From: Homalodisca vitripennis
Taxonomy: Eukaryota > Arthropoda > Insecta > Hemiptera > Cicadellidae
NCBI RefSeq assembly: GCF_021130785.1
Contig: NC_060213.1
Span: 65,014,001-65,078,000, forward strand
Length of the DNA: 64,000 nt
Reading direction: 5' to 3'
A program made the translations under genes and the position numbers. The notes under the pieces were generated by a model. That model saw only the letters and a list, made by a program, of their open reading frames with translations, was not told where the DNA came from and did no database searches. Each line of letters opens with the position of its first letter. Positions within the stretch are counted from its first letter, which is position 1. This document shows, piece by piece, positions 49,801-61,414 of the stretch.

Positions 49801-52800
49801 ACCTTTTTATATAGTTTGTAATCTAAGTGATTCTGGCCACGAAACGATCTAAAGTGTTAGTTTTGAGCTTATTCGTCGTCGATTTCCTTTCATCTCGACA
49901 TTTAAACGTTTACGACAGATTCCTGGTTTCAAGTCTTCAGAGAATAACTCAAACTTCAAGAATTTCAAATTGAATCAAACCTTTCCATCATAATAACGTT
50001 GCATGTAGAATTCTTTTTATTGGCCATCCATATATTTTACAACAGTTAGTAGCTATACCCCATTTCAATTTTCTTAGAACAACAACAGAGACAAAATTGT
50101 TTTAATAAGAAATCAAATCCCATATAGCAGCTAAACGGAGTTGTAATCGGAAAAACATTTTCATTTTCAGCTAAGAATCATACATATAATCTGAAAATGC
50201 ATACCCAGCCCAACCTTTTTTTACGCCTTTAATATAAACATGATGATATGTTTACATTTAATTTAAAATTTCTCTTTTAATTTCATGTACGAAAATAATA
50301 TATTATTTTATAGTAAAACATCTGTATTAAAAAAAATATTCTGAAATGTATTATAATGTATTCGAAAAAAATATTATAAATTTTATGTTTTCATTTACTC
50401 TGTCTATCCCTGAACAATTTATAATTATTTACTTAATTTCTTAATTTAAAAAACATTATATCGAAACAATGCAAAAATATGGTTAAATATTTTGCAGCTG
50501 TTTAAATTTGTTAGAATTAACATGTTCAGAAAGTGGGTTTTTTGCCATAATATTATTTTTGTTTAAAAATCACAATGCAAATCTGTAATAACATGGTTTA
50601 TAAAACGTAATCAATATCCTTACCAATATAAATGTAATAAAAGTCTGAATTAATCATATTTAATAATGTTAAACTTTGTTTATATTTATCATTGTGTTTA
50701 AGGTAGTATTCTATAAACATATCGCCTTGATTCAGAAAAAAACCCAGAAGAGGATAAACTCCGTTATTAGGTTTTTATATATTTTTAAAATTTTATTTGC
50801 ATTAGTTGTCCCACCTTTTCACCATTTACAGAATGGAAAACTATTTAGTTCAACATATAACTTCTAGTATACAGTGTGAATAGGGTACTCAGGAACCTAA
50901 TGCAAACCATCAGTGTAGCTGCTAAGTACCCCATAAACCTAGAGAGCCCCACCTTGAGCTGATAAGAGGTGAGATAGGATTACCGACAGCCGGCTTACTC
51001 TCAGTGGGCCTTGAGGCCGAAAAGATTTTTTTCCTCCTCCTTGCCTGTTCTTCTTAAAGTTTTTAGGTTGGCTTGAAGAACCGACAGCGTAAACTGACAC
51101 TGTCAAAATTAACATCATAAAATTTTAGGTAAAGCTGAGAACTTTGGCGTAAATGTTTGTCTTACAGAGAGAAATTAAAGAGAAACAGCACAGCGGTGGG
51201 AAACTGCAGCTGGGATCCCGACTCTGTTTAGGTCAAAACAGTATTATGCCGGCTTTTTCGCTCCTTACCACAGACAAACGAAAATTAATTCTGCTAAACT
51301 TGGAGCTTTTGTTTCCCATTATACACCTTAGCACATCTCAGTCGTTGTTCGACAGCTCTACTCGTGTTTTCTGTGAAATATATGTTAAGACTATTCAACA
51401 TGTGTAGCGATTATTTGAAGAGAGTCTACTCTATGTACCTTTTGACTAATATTTTTCAAAGTTTTTAATAAAATCAATTTATCTTATAAGTTGCAATAAT
51501 GGTAACGAAAACCACAAAATGAAAGTTTCAAAACTAATTAAAACGTCTTTATAGTACCAGTAATGCATGGTAAATGGATGGTTTTATTAATTTTAAATGC
51601 AGTTTTTGGAAAGAAATATATTAAAAGCACAGAGATAAAATCTAATATCCCACACTACATCAACAAATGTGGTGTTTGCTTTATGTGTTATTAGTAAAAC
51701 ACATAATTTGTTTTGCAGTTACGTAACAAATACTATGCAATTAAATCACAAAAATTGAATTAGTGCTATAGGAGATTAAGATAGTATTATATTAATTTTT
51801 ATTATATAGTATTATATTTACTACATTAAGATAGTATATATCATTCAAAAAATTGTATTAAATATATCATATTTTGTTAAAAATAATAGTAAACTGACAA
51901 AGCTTTAGAAACTGGAAAAGCGACTAATATATTTATAATGTCTGTAGTAGTTTTACTCTTATTTTTATTATTTTATTACAAGTAAATGAAACCCGACGAC
52001 AAAATTGCAGTTTTTTTGAATTGCAAATGCAGTCATAATTTGAATTGTTGTTGGATCTTAGCGAGTATTTAGACTTTCGCGGTATTTGGATAGTTGCACA
52101 GTTCACCTAAACGTTATTCGTGAAACGTACGTGGTTTAAAATATAAAATACTACGTTCTTATTCCTTCTCGTACGATATAATTAGGGACATTCCAACATC
52201 GGTAATGGCGTTCCATGATGACGGCGAAGTGACGTTTCTGACTAGCAAAGGTGAGATGAAGGTAGTAGAACTAAAAGTGATTCTGAATTCGGTCCAGCGA
52301 GCAGAAATGGGTTATTGAGTTTGGAACTTTTATCAACACCAGTCTCTGACTTTAGTGATTGTTTTAGGTGACTCATGTTAAAGTTGCTGAATTAAAGTCA
52401 AGGTTAACAACTATTTTAAAGACCTAGTGCTATCGTTTTCTCACAATTTTGGGCTGTCTATACTAAGGCAGATAGTCATCGGAAGGCTTACTCTTCAGAG
52501 GATCCCTGCATATTTCAGGAACTATTATAAAAGACTTTGGCATAAAAAGAATCCGATGATATGCGCATATATTCCTGGCTTAGTACATTTAGATAAGATA
52601 GCGTGCGGAGAATTTTAATATCTATTACTTTATCATGGTATAAGGATATCTCACAACGTAGGTAAATATGATCATTGATACATATTACAAGATACTTGCA
52701 TTTAGGAGTTAGCTAGATTTAAGAATAAAAAAGGGGGTTAAATATTAGTAACACGTTGAGAGTTGAGTCCTTTGTTCGTCGGAGGACCACATGCTTCTGA

Positions 52801-53205
52801 CAACAAATTGGAACCATAGATAGTACTGGTTTGTCTACGGAGTTTTCTAAAAATGACATAAAGCACAGTTTTACGGTAATTGCTCAATGAAAACGTTTTC
52901 TTTTACGGCAGGGGAAGCTGCTGATTCTTGAGTTGTTAAAGAGTTGCACTGGACATTTAAGGGCATCAAAGCGTTTTTTTGTTATTGGAATAACAACTCG
53001 AAAAAATATTTTTAAGAGAAACATGCAATATAAAGGGGAGAGTCTAAGAAAACTGAGAGAGTGTGGAGAGCTAAACGAGTGATCGGTAGGCAGAAGCTGC
53101 TCCGAGGGTCGAAGAACAGCAGCGGCGGTGCGGTGTCGGTATGCTGTTTATTTTTATTTTTAAATTGATGGGTTATTATCATTAATGAGCATTTCCTAAA
53201 GTTAA

Positions 53206-54076
53206 CCCTCCATCAGGCGCTTAAAATTAGAAACACCATCAGGCGCTCACGGAGGTTTCCTCCAGGTTAGCGAATAATGGATATCATAGTGGTTTAAACT
53301 GTTTTTATTTGTTTAAATATTCACACTGATTTAATTACAATGTAATATATTCATTTTTAGAAATTAAATAAAATTACTCTCTTATGTAATGAATTTTCCA
53401 AATAATAAATTTAAAATCTTAAAAAATGTTATTGTATAATAACAACATGATTTATTTTAAAGAATTAATTGTAAAACTTTTTAACCTACTGTAATAATAT
53501 ATGGATATTAACTTAGTTTTTAACTTCTTACAAAAACAACTTACTTCAATTCTCGAGATATTATACAATTGTAATGTCAATTATTACTCAGAAATCTAAA
53601 TTTATTCTTTACAAAAAAATTTTTTACACACTACACAAAGTTTCAAAACATTTTCCTTCTGGTTCTTATAACGACAATGTTCACTACATAAACAGTACTG
53701 AAATGTTCCCTAGCACACTGGTAGTGTACTGACAAGTCTCTTGTCTTCATTCTCCATTTCACAAAATTCAAATAAAATATATTGTAAAACTTAAAAAGAA
53801 ACCATCACAGGTCACACATTTAGGCACACACGAATTATTACTCCATAAAAACTAAACACAATAAGGCGCTCACGGAGGAATAGTCCAGTCTCGCACGGAA
53901 GTAGACCTCATACTGACAGATTTTGACAAAGATAAGCAGGAGGCTATTGTTTCGCTTCCCCGAAAGATGCTCGTGAAGTACACTGCGGGAAACGACTGCC
54001 AACATCAGAAAAGTAGTACTATTTTTAATAATAAAAAATACACGGAGGAAAACTCCGTTTAGCGCCCGATGTAGGG
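53206..54076 (-). mobile_element. PiggyBac-like element, internally deleted
   Basis: The 871-bp element is bounded by TTAA on each side (53202-53205 and 54077-54080), the piggyBac target. Its ends are inverted repeats of CCCTCCATCAGGCGCT and CCCTACATCGGGCGCT. Inside the ends is a subterminal repeat, GGCGCTCACGGAGG, at ~53251 and ~53867, with an inverted CACGGAGG...AGCGCC form at ~54042. The interior encodes only the tail of a transposase on the minus strand, so this is a non-autonomous derivative that would need enzyme supplied from elsewhere. Confidence 0.85.
53602..53757 (-). pseudogene. PiggyBac-like transposase C-terminal cysteine-rich domain remnant
   Basis: A minus-strand frame reads MENEDKRLVSTLPVC, a stop codon, then GTFQYCLCSEHCRYKNQKE and LCVVCKKFFCKE before the final stop at 53602-53604. 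The Cys/His order (C-x-C-x3-H-C ... C-x2-C-x4-C) is that of the zinc-binding cysteine-rich domain at the end of piggyBac transposases, which binds the element's ends. The frame stays open upstream past 53757, so the shown start is only the first in-frame Met. The DDD catalytic core is absent. The position just inside the right-hand terminal sequences fits a deletion derivative. Confidence 0.7.
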
Positions 54077-54080
54077 TTAA

Positions 54081-54776
54081 TTAAATTTGTAACGAAAAAC
54101 CATTGCGTTGTTTAAGAAATCGTTCTACTTTTCATGCACTCTTGGCATTGTTAGATATGGGTAAGGACTCTTTCTGATAACGCTATAGTGTTTTAGTGTT
54201 TTTATTACGGTTCATTGATAGTAATTCGTCCTATCGAACATGCTTTTTTGGGGGGCGGGCCAGTACATTAAAGGCTTTATACAGCACATAACATTGTGTT
54301 CGTAACTTCCTAAGACCTCTATAACGTGTAATTTTCGTGGATGTAAGATGACCCTTGCAAAGAAGATTATCATTATTGCATACTTTGATGCATTTACTAA
54401 TATGTTAGTTTTATTCAATTAAAATATAAAAAAGTATAAGTTTAAGTCGTAGTCGTATCCCATAGTCTGTAAGGATGACTCTGTTCACCATAACTTGCCT
54501 TACGTATATTCTCTGCTGATAAACATCTATTGTTTAATATATAGGGTCTAGGGCGCTCGCACCCGACGAGCCCTTGTGTTAGAGATGTGCTCGGCTTATA
54601 CGAACGTGTAAAGGGCCCTTATCTGCACAAAGGCACTCCGTACAAAAGGGTATTGATTATAAATATATGGAATTCGTATTTTACGTTGTGTCGTTCCAAT
54701 GTTAAAAACCGAGTCGACTACGAAATTGTTGGACTTGAAAAATATACCTCAATGGAAATCATAATAAATTATCTAT
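54081..54776. other. Noncoding spacer
   Basis: AT-rich, with a GC-richer patch at 54545-54640. No coding or RNA feature was recognised. Confidence 0.4.
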
Positions 54777-55010
54777 TTGATTCGGGTGTTTTTCTAATTA
54801 AATCGAGTGCTTTGCTAATTAAATCAGGTGTTTGCTAACTAAATCGTGTGTTTTACTAACTAAATCGTGTGTTTTTCTAATTAAATCGAGTGTTTTGGTA
54901 ATTAAACCAGGCGTTTGCTAATTAAATCGAGTGTTTTGCTAATTAAATCAGGTGTTTCCTAACTAAATCTAAATCGGGTGTTTTGCTAACTAAATTGGGT
55001 GTTTGCTATG
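54777..55010. repeat. Minisatellite, about 10-11 units of 19-23 bp
   Basis: Head-to-tail copies of a unit close to CTAATTAAATCGAGTGTTTTG. Alternating variants (AATTAAA versus AACTAAA; CGAG, CAGG or CGTG) suggest higher-order duplication of two- or three-unit blocks. Many units include TAATTA, a homeodomain-type core, probably by chance. Confidence 0.93.
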
Positions 55011-55978
55011 TGCCTGCAAAATACGTCTAAAACGGATATATAGCAAATTTCTATCACATTTCATTATCTATTACAAAACATGAAAACAGTGCGATAAAAG
55101 ATGATAACATTACTTCATCTAAAATTTATAAGACAGTTAAATTGTATTATGAAGAGCTAATTTAAACATCAACTTAATTTAAATGAACTAAATTCATTTA
55201 CTGTCAACAAAACATAAAATGCATGGACAATCGTCAAAATACATGTATATACGGTGCAGTATATAAAAGTAATCAATGCAGAGTTACCCATGAAACCTAA
55301 AATAAGGTAAACTAATTATGGAGGTCTAAATTTTTCTCTCCTCTAGGTACTCACAAAAACTGCAGTATTCTTTTAAAATAATTCCCTTTCATCAGCAACA
55401 CTTTTCAAGTAAAGAGGAAAAGAGTTAAAAATACAAATGCAGGCATAAAAGTACTGATTTTCGAATACTTTTGTATTGTGCCTAGGTAAGATAAGTTCAT
55501 TTCTAATCCTTATCCTAGCTAATATAAAGATCTTTAATAACTAATGTAAAAACTGCCATACCTCTCATAGGGATGTTCACGATACAGGCGTAAACATCAC
55601 AATCGTTATAAATCAGTTTATATTATGCTTATTTACAAGTATATTGATTTAAACAAGCAATACTTATCACTTTTGTAACTACCAAGTTGTAAAAGCAGTG
55701 CCTCTGGCAAACACCTGCTCTGTGTCACGTTTCTATCCCTTTCACTTCTTCTTTCCCCCTCATTCCCCACTCCCTTTCTTCAGCTATAATTTACATAGCA
55801 TTTTGCACAGGCACGTTTAAAATCAGTCGTGAGACACTAAAATAAATGTTAAAACAGTGTCAGCCAACAATATACGGTTCCAAAAGAAGTAAATTCAGTC
55901 TTGTTATATAGTTGTGTGACATTGTGTACCATTCGTGGGTCAAACTGTCTATTTGAAGTGTACTAAGCAAGAGAAAAT
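55011..55978. other. Noncoding DNA upstream of the Penelope-like fragment
   Basis: AT-rich, with a pyrimidine tract at 55738-55790. I found no reverse-transcriptase motif, so the Penelope-like element appears 5'-truncated before or near 55979. Confidence 0.45.
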
Positions 55979-56422
55979 ATGATATTACAAAAGGCATTGT
56001 TTTTTCAATATGTTAAATATGTTTTTATAAGCGCTTTCCTACTCTTTCATTTTGGTCTTAGACAAAGTCTCGTAAAAACACAACCAAAAAATGGCACACA
56101 GGATTCCAAAAACTGTGTTTACAGTATAAAATGTAGTTGCAATAGGGAATACATAGGCGATATAAAAAGGCCACTAAAAGTAAGGATAAAAGAGCACAAA
56201 GAAAACACAAGAAAAGGTCTCACAGAAAAGTCAAAAATTTCACAACATTGTTGGTCCGAAAACCATCATATGAATTGGGATGAAGCCAACATAATACATC
56301 GGGAACCAAATTTCTTCAAAAGGAAATTAATTGAGGCAACATACATTAAATTGCCAGACCAACCAATCAGTCAACCATCAGTCGATATTAGGCCGCTTTG
56401 GTTGTCAATTCTAAAAAAATGA
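55979..56422 (+). pseudogene. Penelope-like element GIY-YIG endonuclease domain (5'-truncated ORF)
   Basis: From about residue 35 the 147-codon frame matches the C-terminal endonuclease of Penelope-like retroelements, which nicks the target for reverse transcription. The GIY-like segment is CVYSIKCSC and the YIG segment EYIGDIKRPL. The catalytic Arg lies in VRIKEHK, a His/Cys-rich stretch in SQHCWSENHH, and the catalytic Glu in KLIEATYIKL. The Cys and His residues fit the zinc-finger-like element preceding YIG in this group. The first ~30 residues are hydrophobic and unrelated, so the ATG is incidental. The reverse-transcriptase domain is missing, so the piece is not autonomous. No internal stop was seen, so the truncation is probably from insertion and not long decay. 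Confidence 0.85.
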
Positions 56423-56756
56423 ACTAAAAATAAAACCAAAAGTATCAAACGGATCAGATATTTGTAATGAACCAATGCGGAGTCACAATATGGTTTTAAA
56501 AAGTTCATGTAGCATAAACCAACCATAACAAAAAGAGCCCATTCCTGTCCCCCTTCCTGGTTTATTTCCGCCATCTTGTTTTTATTTGCTGTGACGATTG
56601 CCATTGGCTAGTGCCCTCTGGTCAGCCGTACGTGGTTAGGAGACGAACGCAGAAGTATTGTGACCTGTATTCTGTAGTTCAGTTTTAATGATGAGTGATG
56701 TGTATCGTTTTTTATTAAGTACATATTTTTAGAGTTAGCGGAGTTGACAAACAACA
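56423..56756. other. Penelope-like element 3' region, unshared part
   Basis: Sequence between the endonuclease stop and the conserved tail. It is not found at the 44.8-kb copy. No gene was seen; presumably 3' untranslated sequence of the element. Confidence 0.4.
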
Positions 56757-56959
56757 TGGTGTTTGTGATTCCTGACTTAGGCGTGCCACAACGCTTTGGT
56801 ATGATTTTTAAATTTTACCCTGGTTTGTAATTATGTATTAGGTTAGTTTTTTACCTGAAGAAGAGATCAGATTGCAGATCTCGAAACGTAGTGTTACTGA
56901 TTTCTTGTTTCACTGAACGATAGCAAATTTCAGGAAAAATCCTGTTTTCTTCACAGTCC
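56757..56959 (+). repeat. Penelope-like element tail, copy B
   Basis: It matches copy A at 44817-45015 and ends at the same word, TTCACAGTCC. The hammerhead-like core is kept unchanged: CTGAAGA (56855-56861), stem GAGATC/GATCTC (56863-56868, 56877-56882) and GAAAC (56883-56887). Penelope-like elements are known to carry hammerhead ribozymes in their terminal repeats. Here a short ACG/TGT helix III is possible, but I could not pair helix I convincingly. Confidence 0.75.
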
Positions 56960-59130
56960 TTCCATCGTCAAAAATAACCTTCAAACAAAGAATTTAGGGA
57001 CTGAAAGCCTTTCATCACTGGCTGATGACTCGGTAAACATAGATGATGTTATAATACCATAATGTCTTCAAAGAGCATCTCTGCGTCACATCTGAGGCGT
57101 AACATTATTGTTCAACACTAGGAGCCAATCTGTAGAATTTTAAATGAGTACCATAGATTTCCCCCCATTACTATATTGAGTTAAACGGAATAAAAATAAA
57201 AATATAAAAGATAAGGTCAAATACCAAGATCCTGTGAGTTAACTTCCCAAATTGTAGTATACGTCTCACATTATCTACACTTAAAATTCCAATGCAATCT
57301 TTTTGTAACAAGCAAGTCAATGAGCGACCCAACGGGGTTATCACTCAAGCAGACATTCGTTATAACGATCATTCAACATCTTCCCTAGACGTAAGGTTGT
57401 TCGGGTGGTTTGGGACATTATACTTGGATTTATTTTGACTAAGACTTTGGAATAGAAATTTTATAAGTTGAGTTGCAGGAAGAAGTTTTCATACTTTTTC
57501 AAGGCTATAATATTCATGTTGCGTGGAATAGATTGATTGGAGTTCAACAACATTACTCCATAAAAGAGTAAATGGTATGTAGTCTTGAAATAGTAGTTAC
57601 AAAATATGTAATTATAACAACTTTATTTGAGTCATTTCCTATACAGAGATTTCTGTTATGTGCTCAAAGATTTCAAACATTCTCTACGAATATTACTATT
57701 ACGAATAAGCAGGTTAAAATGTGTACAAATGCTGCAAAAGGTACTCTTTCACCAAATTTGCTATCAAATGGACAAAAAGCGTGCGTTGCACTATATTTTT
57801 TGATCAGTATATATGGTAAAATGTCTATTTAATAATAAACGATCCCTCACTTATTATATGCGTTCCTGAAAGAATGACTCTGTTGATAGTATAGATAAAA
57901 GAGAAGCCATTAAAAGTCCCGTAGCTGGACCACGTAAAAACGATTTCAAAGTTCCAAAAAGTAACCCTCTCATTGGTTGACTAAGTATCCGGAACGAAAT
58001 TGCAATAAAACGGAAGAGAAAGTTTCATTTGTTGGCAATCCAAACAAACACAAGAACTTTTGTCGCAAGGTGAAAGTAGTGAACGGCCTTTTATCCAGTT
58101 GAAACTGTATTACATTTCCCGCAGAACTACAGTTCATTTTAAAGCATTTTCTGTCATTTTCCATAATGCATTTCAAAATCATCCATCCAGCTCTATTACT
58201 CAATAGGTATTATTACTCAATAATAGCAATTCGATTTTATTTTTAAGGACCTGAGTGCCTTTTTTTATCGGATCCTGGATTGTCCCTTTATCCATCTGTG
58301 TAGATTATAGATACTTGAAATTCGGTAAAGAGATTAATTTAGTCCAAGGAGAATTTTTTAGTCAAAACCTCAAAGCTCAGCAATGTTGGATGTAAGTCGA
58401 TGAAGAAATATCGTGAAGATTTGCAATGCCCCGTTAAATTATATCGGTTCATTCATATAACTATATACAATTAAACCTTAAAAGCTAATTATTTGTTTTA
58501 TTGTAGACTGAGTAGTTCCAGAATATCTACACAGACATTGAGAATATTCTAGAATGTTAACCATAGAAGAAAAGGCACGTTCTACATTTCCAAAAACCTG
58601 TATCTGTTTTAGAAGCTGTTTTACATACAGCCATCTTCCACTCACAAAGTTGTAGATTAACATAAATTGCGTTTTCTGGTTATATATGCCAGTATTTCTA
58701 AATCATGTTTCTATAACAGTTTATGTGAATTCGTACCTTTTTCCCCACCAAAATTGTATAGTAACAACGTTTAAATTAACAATTATTCGATATATGATCG
58801 ACTTTATATATGATCAAATACGATATTCTCACAGGCGGCAAAAGTTCAGCTGTTGGTTCCATTGTATTATTAAATGCAAAAGCTGGTTTAAAAGAACGCA
58901 ATAATAGTAATTAGTATTTGCTTACAAAGTCATTATATGTTGGTGTTTGAGGAGCATACCGGAATGATTAAATGTTACATGTGAATTTAGATAATTTAAA
59001 AAATAACGATCGTTTCCTGACAATATGTATTAAGAATAATCAAACACATTCTAACATAACTTTGAATTTTCACTTAAGTAAATTGGTTAATAATAATTGT
59101 ACCTACTAGTTGTGTAATATTAGTTGAATC
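56960..59130. other. Noncoding DNA
   Basis: AT-rich, with frames at 57572, 57970, 58478 and 58686 of 60-86 codons without recognisable domains. Nothing is supported. Confidence 0.45.
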
Positions 59131-59372
59131 ATCATGGTTGGATTTACAGAAGAAAATAGTTGGAGTATATGATCAAGTCATTGCAGGAGATGAAAGTGGT
59201 GTTTGTCAATAAGACGCTGAGTGTGGTTTCATTTAGGGGTTGTCAGTGGACGATATGAGAGTAATGGTTGTGGCAATAAATCTGAGAACTTCTGGGCAGC
59301 AGATGTTGTCCTCATGTCTATAAATTTCACAGCTTTTAAATCCAAATTAGTGTAAAAATACTTGTTAAATAC
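59131..59372 (+). repeat. 262-bp unit, copy 1
   Basis: Shares with copies 2 and 3 the blocks AAGACGCTGAGTGTGGTTTC, TGTCAGTGGACG, AATGGTTGTGGCAATAAATC and TTCACAGCTTTTAAA. It is the most diverged of the three and lies upstream of the helix-turn-helix frame. In one frame all units read VWFHLG.VSG and FWAAD. This recalls the region around the first catalytic Asp of mariner-superfamily transposases, although the Asp codon itself is degraded. Confidence 0.75.
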
Positions 59373-59510
59373 AGTATTAGCCATAAGAAACAGTACTGAA
59401 ATTGAATCAGCTGTAGTTGCCTTCTCCATTTGCTGATTCAGTTATCGATTGTTGACACGGCTTCGTGTTCGTTACTTCTTTCTTATTTGAGGTTAGTTTT
59501 AGCCAACATC

Positions 59511-59954
59511 ATGCTAACAACGGTAGAGAAAGTTTTTATCGTAGAGCATTATTTTCGCTCATACGGTATTAGACGTGCGGGTGGGCCAAGCTTGTCATAC
59601 ACTGCATTACGTTTTCAGGGACATTTAAACAAAAACCTGCCTAGTAATGCTGTGATTCTTAGTGTTGTTGAAAAGTTTCGAAGAACAGGTAGTGTTTTGA
59701 CACATCGAAAGCGCTTTTCAGGTAGCCCAACTACAAATGAAATCCACGGAAGAGTGTTGCAACAAGTGTTACAGTCATCGAAAAGAAGCCTAATGCGAGC
59801 TTCTCTCAAACTAAATATTAGCAATAAGTCAATGCGAAGAATGTTCAAAAATATCGGTGGTTTTCCCTATAGGATACAAACTGGACAACCTTTGAATTGT
59901 AGAAACAAACTAGCCAGAGTTCAGTACTGTTTATTTTGGCTAATATCGTCCTGA
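59511..59954 (+). pseudogene. Transposase N-terminal helix-turn-helix fragment (DUF4817-like)
   Basis: The natural start is the Met at 59511 (MLTTVEKVFIVEHYF); the frame opens further upstream at 59430 with unrelated residues. The ~148 residues give two helix-turn-helix segments: VEKVFIVEHYFRSYGIRRAG with VVEKFRRTGSVLTHRK, and VLQSSKRSLMRASLKLNI with SMRRMFKNIGGFPYRIQ. This is the DNA-binding N-terminus found on many arthropod mariner-superfamily transposases (DUF4817-type). The linker resembles the usual GRP hook but reads SGSPTT. The frame ends at 59954, right where copy 2 of the 262-bp unit begins, before any catalytic domain. It might be translated as a DNA-binding peptide but is more probably a relic. 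Confidence 0.8.
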
Positions 59955-60205
59955 TTCGGTTTGTGGAAGAAAGTAGGTCGATTAAGCATACGAGCAAGTC
60001 GTTTCATGAGAGGAAAGTGGTGTTTGGCCCACTAAGACGCTGAGTGTGGTTTCATTTAGGGGCTGTCAGTGGACGTGACGAGACTAATGGTTGTGGCAAT
60101 AAATCTGACAACTTCTGGGCAGCAGATGTCTTCATGTCTATAAAGTTCACAGCTTTTAAGACCAAATGGGTGTAAAAATACTTTTTAAATACACTGTAGT
60201 TTCGT
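59944..60205 (+). repeat. 262-bp unit, copy 2
   Basis: Begins TCGTCCTGATTCGGTTTGTG and is followed directly by copy 3. It overlaps the last codons of the helix-turn-helix frame, so that frame's stop is supplied by the repeat. Very similar to copy 3. Confidence 0.85.
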
Positions 60206-60460
60206 CCTGATTCGGTTTATGGAAGAAAGTTGATGGTGTAAACATACGAGCAAGTCGTTTCAGGAGAGGAAAGTGGTGTTTGGCCCACTAAGACGCTGAG
60301 TGTGGTTTCATTTAGGGGCTGTCAGTGGACGTGACGAGACTAATGGTTGTAACAATAAATCTGAGAACGTCTGGGCCGCAGATGTTGTCTTCATGTCTAT
60401 ATAGTTCACAGCGTTTTAGACCAAATTGGTGTAAAAGTTCCTATAAAATACAGAAGTTTA
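60206..60460 (+). repeat. 262-bp unit, copy 3
   Basis: A tandem copy of 59944-60205 with few differences, including the shared blocks CATACGAGCAAGTCGTTTCA and GTGGACGTGACGAGACTAAT. High similarity to copy 2 points to a recent duplication. Confidence 0.85.
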
Positions 60461-61164
60461 GTTCTCTGTAACAATATATGAGTTATATAGATTATTACCA
60501 TTAGACTAAAATCAGGAATTAATTTGATATAAATGTGAAGAATAAAAAAAAGGAATGAAGGGCTTCGTTTGGTATCACTTACATGTAAACAATCTTGATT
60601 TTTTAATGTCTAAACATAGTATCGGCAAAAGGCGTTGTATTATTTTTCCGCAACGACCATGTAAATATATTTTACAGCATCATGGTTCAAGACAATCAAA
60701 ATACGTAGGCTATTTTAAAAGTAACAACCGATGGCTCATTGTGCCCCCGCATCCAGTAAAGTGACGCCCGTTCAAGGTCACTACGTCGCCATTACGTTTC
60801 ACGTTTCTGCCGGTTTTGGTTGTGTGGTTATACTACTTGTTTGTCGCTATGTCAGTTATTAACGGCTTTAAGTAATAACATTATTATTACCAAGAGGATC
60901 CACTTCCGTCACAACTATAAAACAACAAAATACCCTAAAACTACAAGAATACAAATTGTTATGAATATTTTTCTTAGTAAAGGAATTCATAACTAATTTT
61001 AAATAATTGAGCCAGTATTCAGAAACCAAAATATCGACAATGACTTTTAATTTACTATGAGCAGATGATATACATAGTTTGCTATACTGACTGAACTGTT
61101 CCAAGATATATCACTTTCCGGACGAGTTACCACTACACAACCCAGATCGCACTTTTTACGATTA
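60461..61164. other. Noncoding DNA
   Basis: No gene is supported. A GC-richer patch at 60740-60830 has no open coding frame beyond a chance 69-codon one. Confidence 0.4.
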
Positions 61165-61329
61165 AATTATTTTGTATTTGACCATTTCTGTTACATATTT
61201 GAAAATTATATCAGGCTTAAACAAATTTGCCGCTTATAAAACTGTAAATAACATTTAAACATGTTGGACAGGCGTTCTGATCATATGTTAGTTTGCTATG
61301 TGACAGAAACGATCAAATACAAAATAATT
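61165..61329. repeat. Inverted repeat, 33-bp arms
   Basis: Arms at 61165-61197 and 61297-61329 are reverse complements with about three mismatches (right arm starts TATGTGACAGAAACGATCAA) around a ~99-base spacer. It could form a hairpin or be the ends of a tiny foldback element. The right arm leads straight into the tRNA-like sequence. Confidence 0.7.
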
Positions 61330-61343
61330 GAATCCTAAGTAAG

Positions 61344-61414
61344 GACTCTGCGGTGTAACGATAGCGGGCTCACCCGGCAAGTGAGAGATCCGGGTTCGAG
61401 TCCCGGTGGAGTAA
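61344..61414 (+). tRNA. tRNA-like sequence, probable pseudogene or SINE head
   Basis: It has a perfect B box (GGTTCGAGTCC) in a 5-bp T stem CCGGG/CCCGG, a 5-bp anticodon stem CTCAC/GTGAG with a 7-base loop CCGGCAA, and an imperfect acceptor stem (GACTCTG with TGGAGTA: one mismatch, two wobbles). The A-box region (TGTAACGATAGCGG) does not form a good D stem. The loop would give anticodon GGC (Ala), which animals do not normally use, and base 33 is C in place of the invariant U. Hence a decayed tRNA or tRNA-derived repeat. It is flanked by ATTGAATC/GATTCAAT (61327-61334, 61426-61433). Confidence 0.55.

Larger units (their letters stand above)
45016..53201. other. AT-rich noncoding DNA
   Basis: No gene is supported. 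It contains a weak minus-strand coding-like patch (45925-46035), an (AT)n microsatellite (46651-46695), a fifth partial copy of the GCTCAGCC repeat (46788-46855) and a GC-richer patch near 53040-53145. The frames at 49284, 50676, 51153 and 52427 show no domain and are probably chance. Confidence 0.45.

Noticed and set aside
59229..59848. Minus-strand frames around the helix-turn-helix fragment
   Set aside because: Antisense shadows of the transposase fragment and of the 262-bp unit.
61344..61414. Functional tRNA-Ala(GGC)
   Set aside because: The anticodon is not normally used in animals, base 33 is not U, the D stem is poor and the acceptor stem is imperfect, so it is kept only as a tRNA-like relic.
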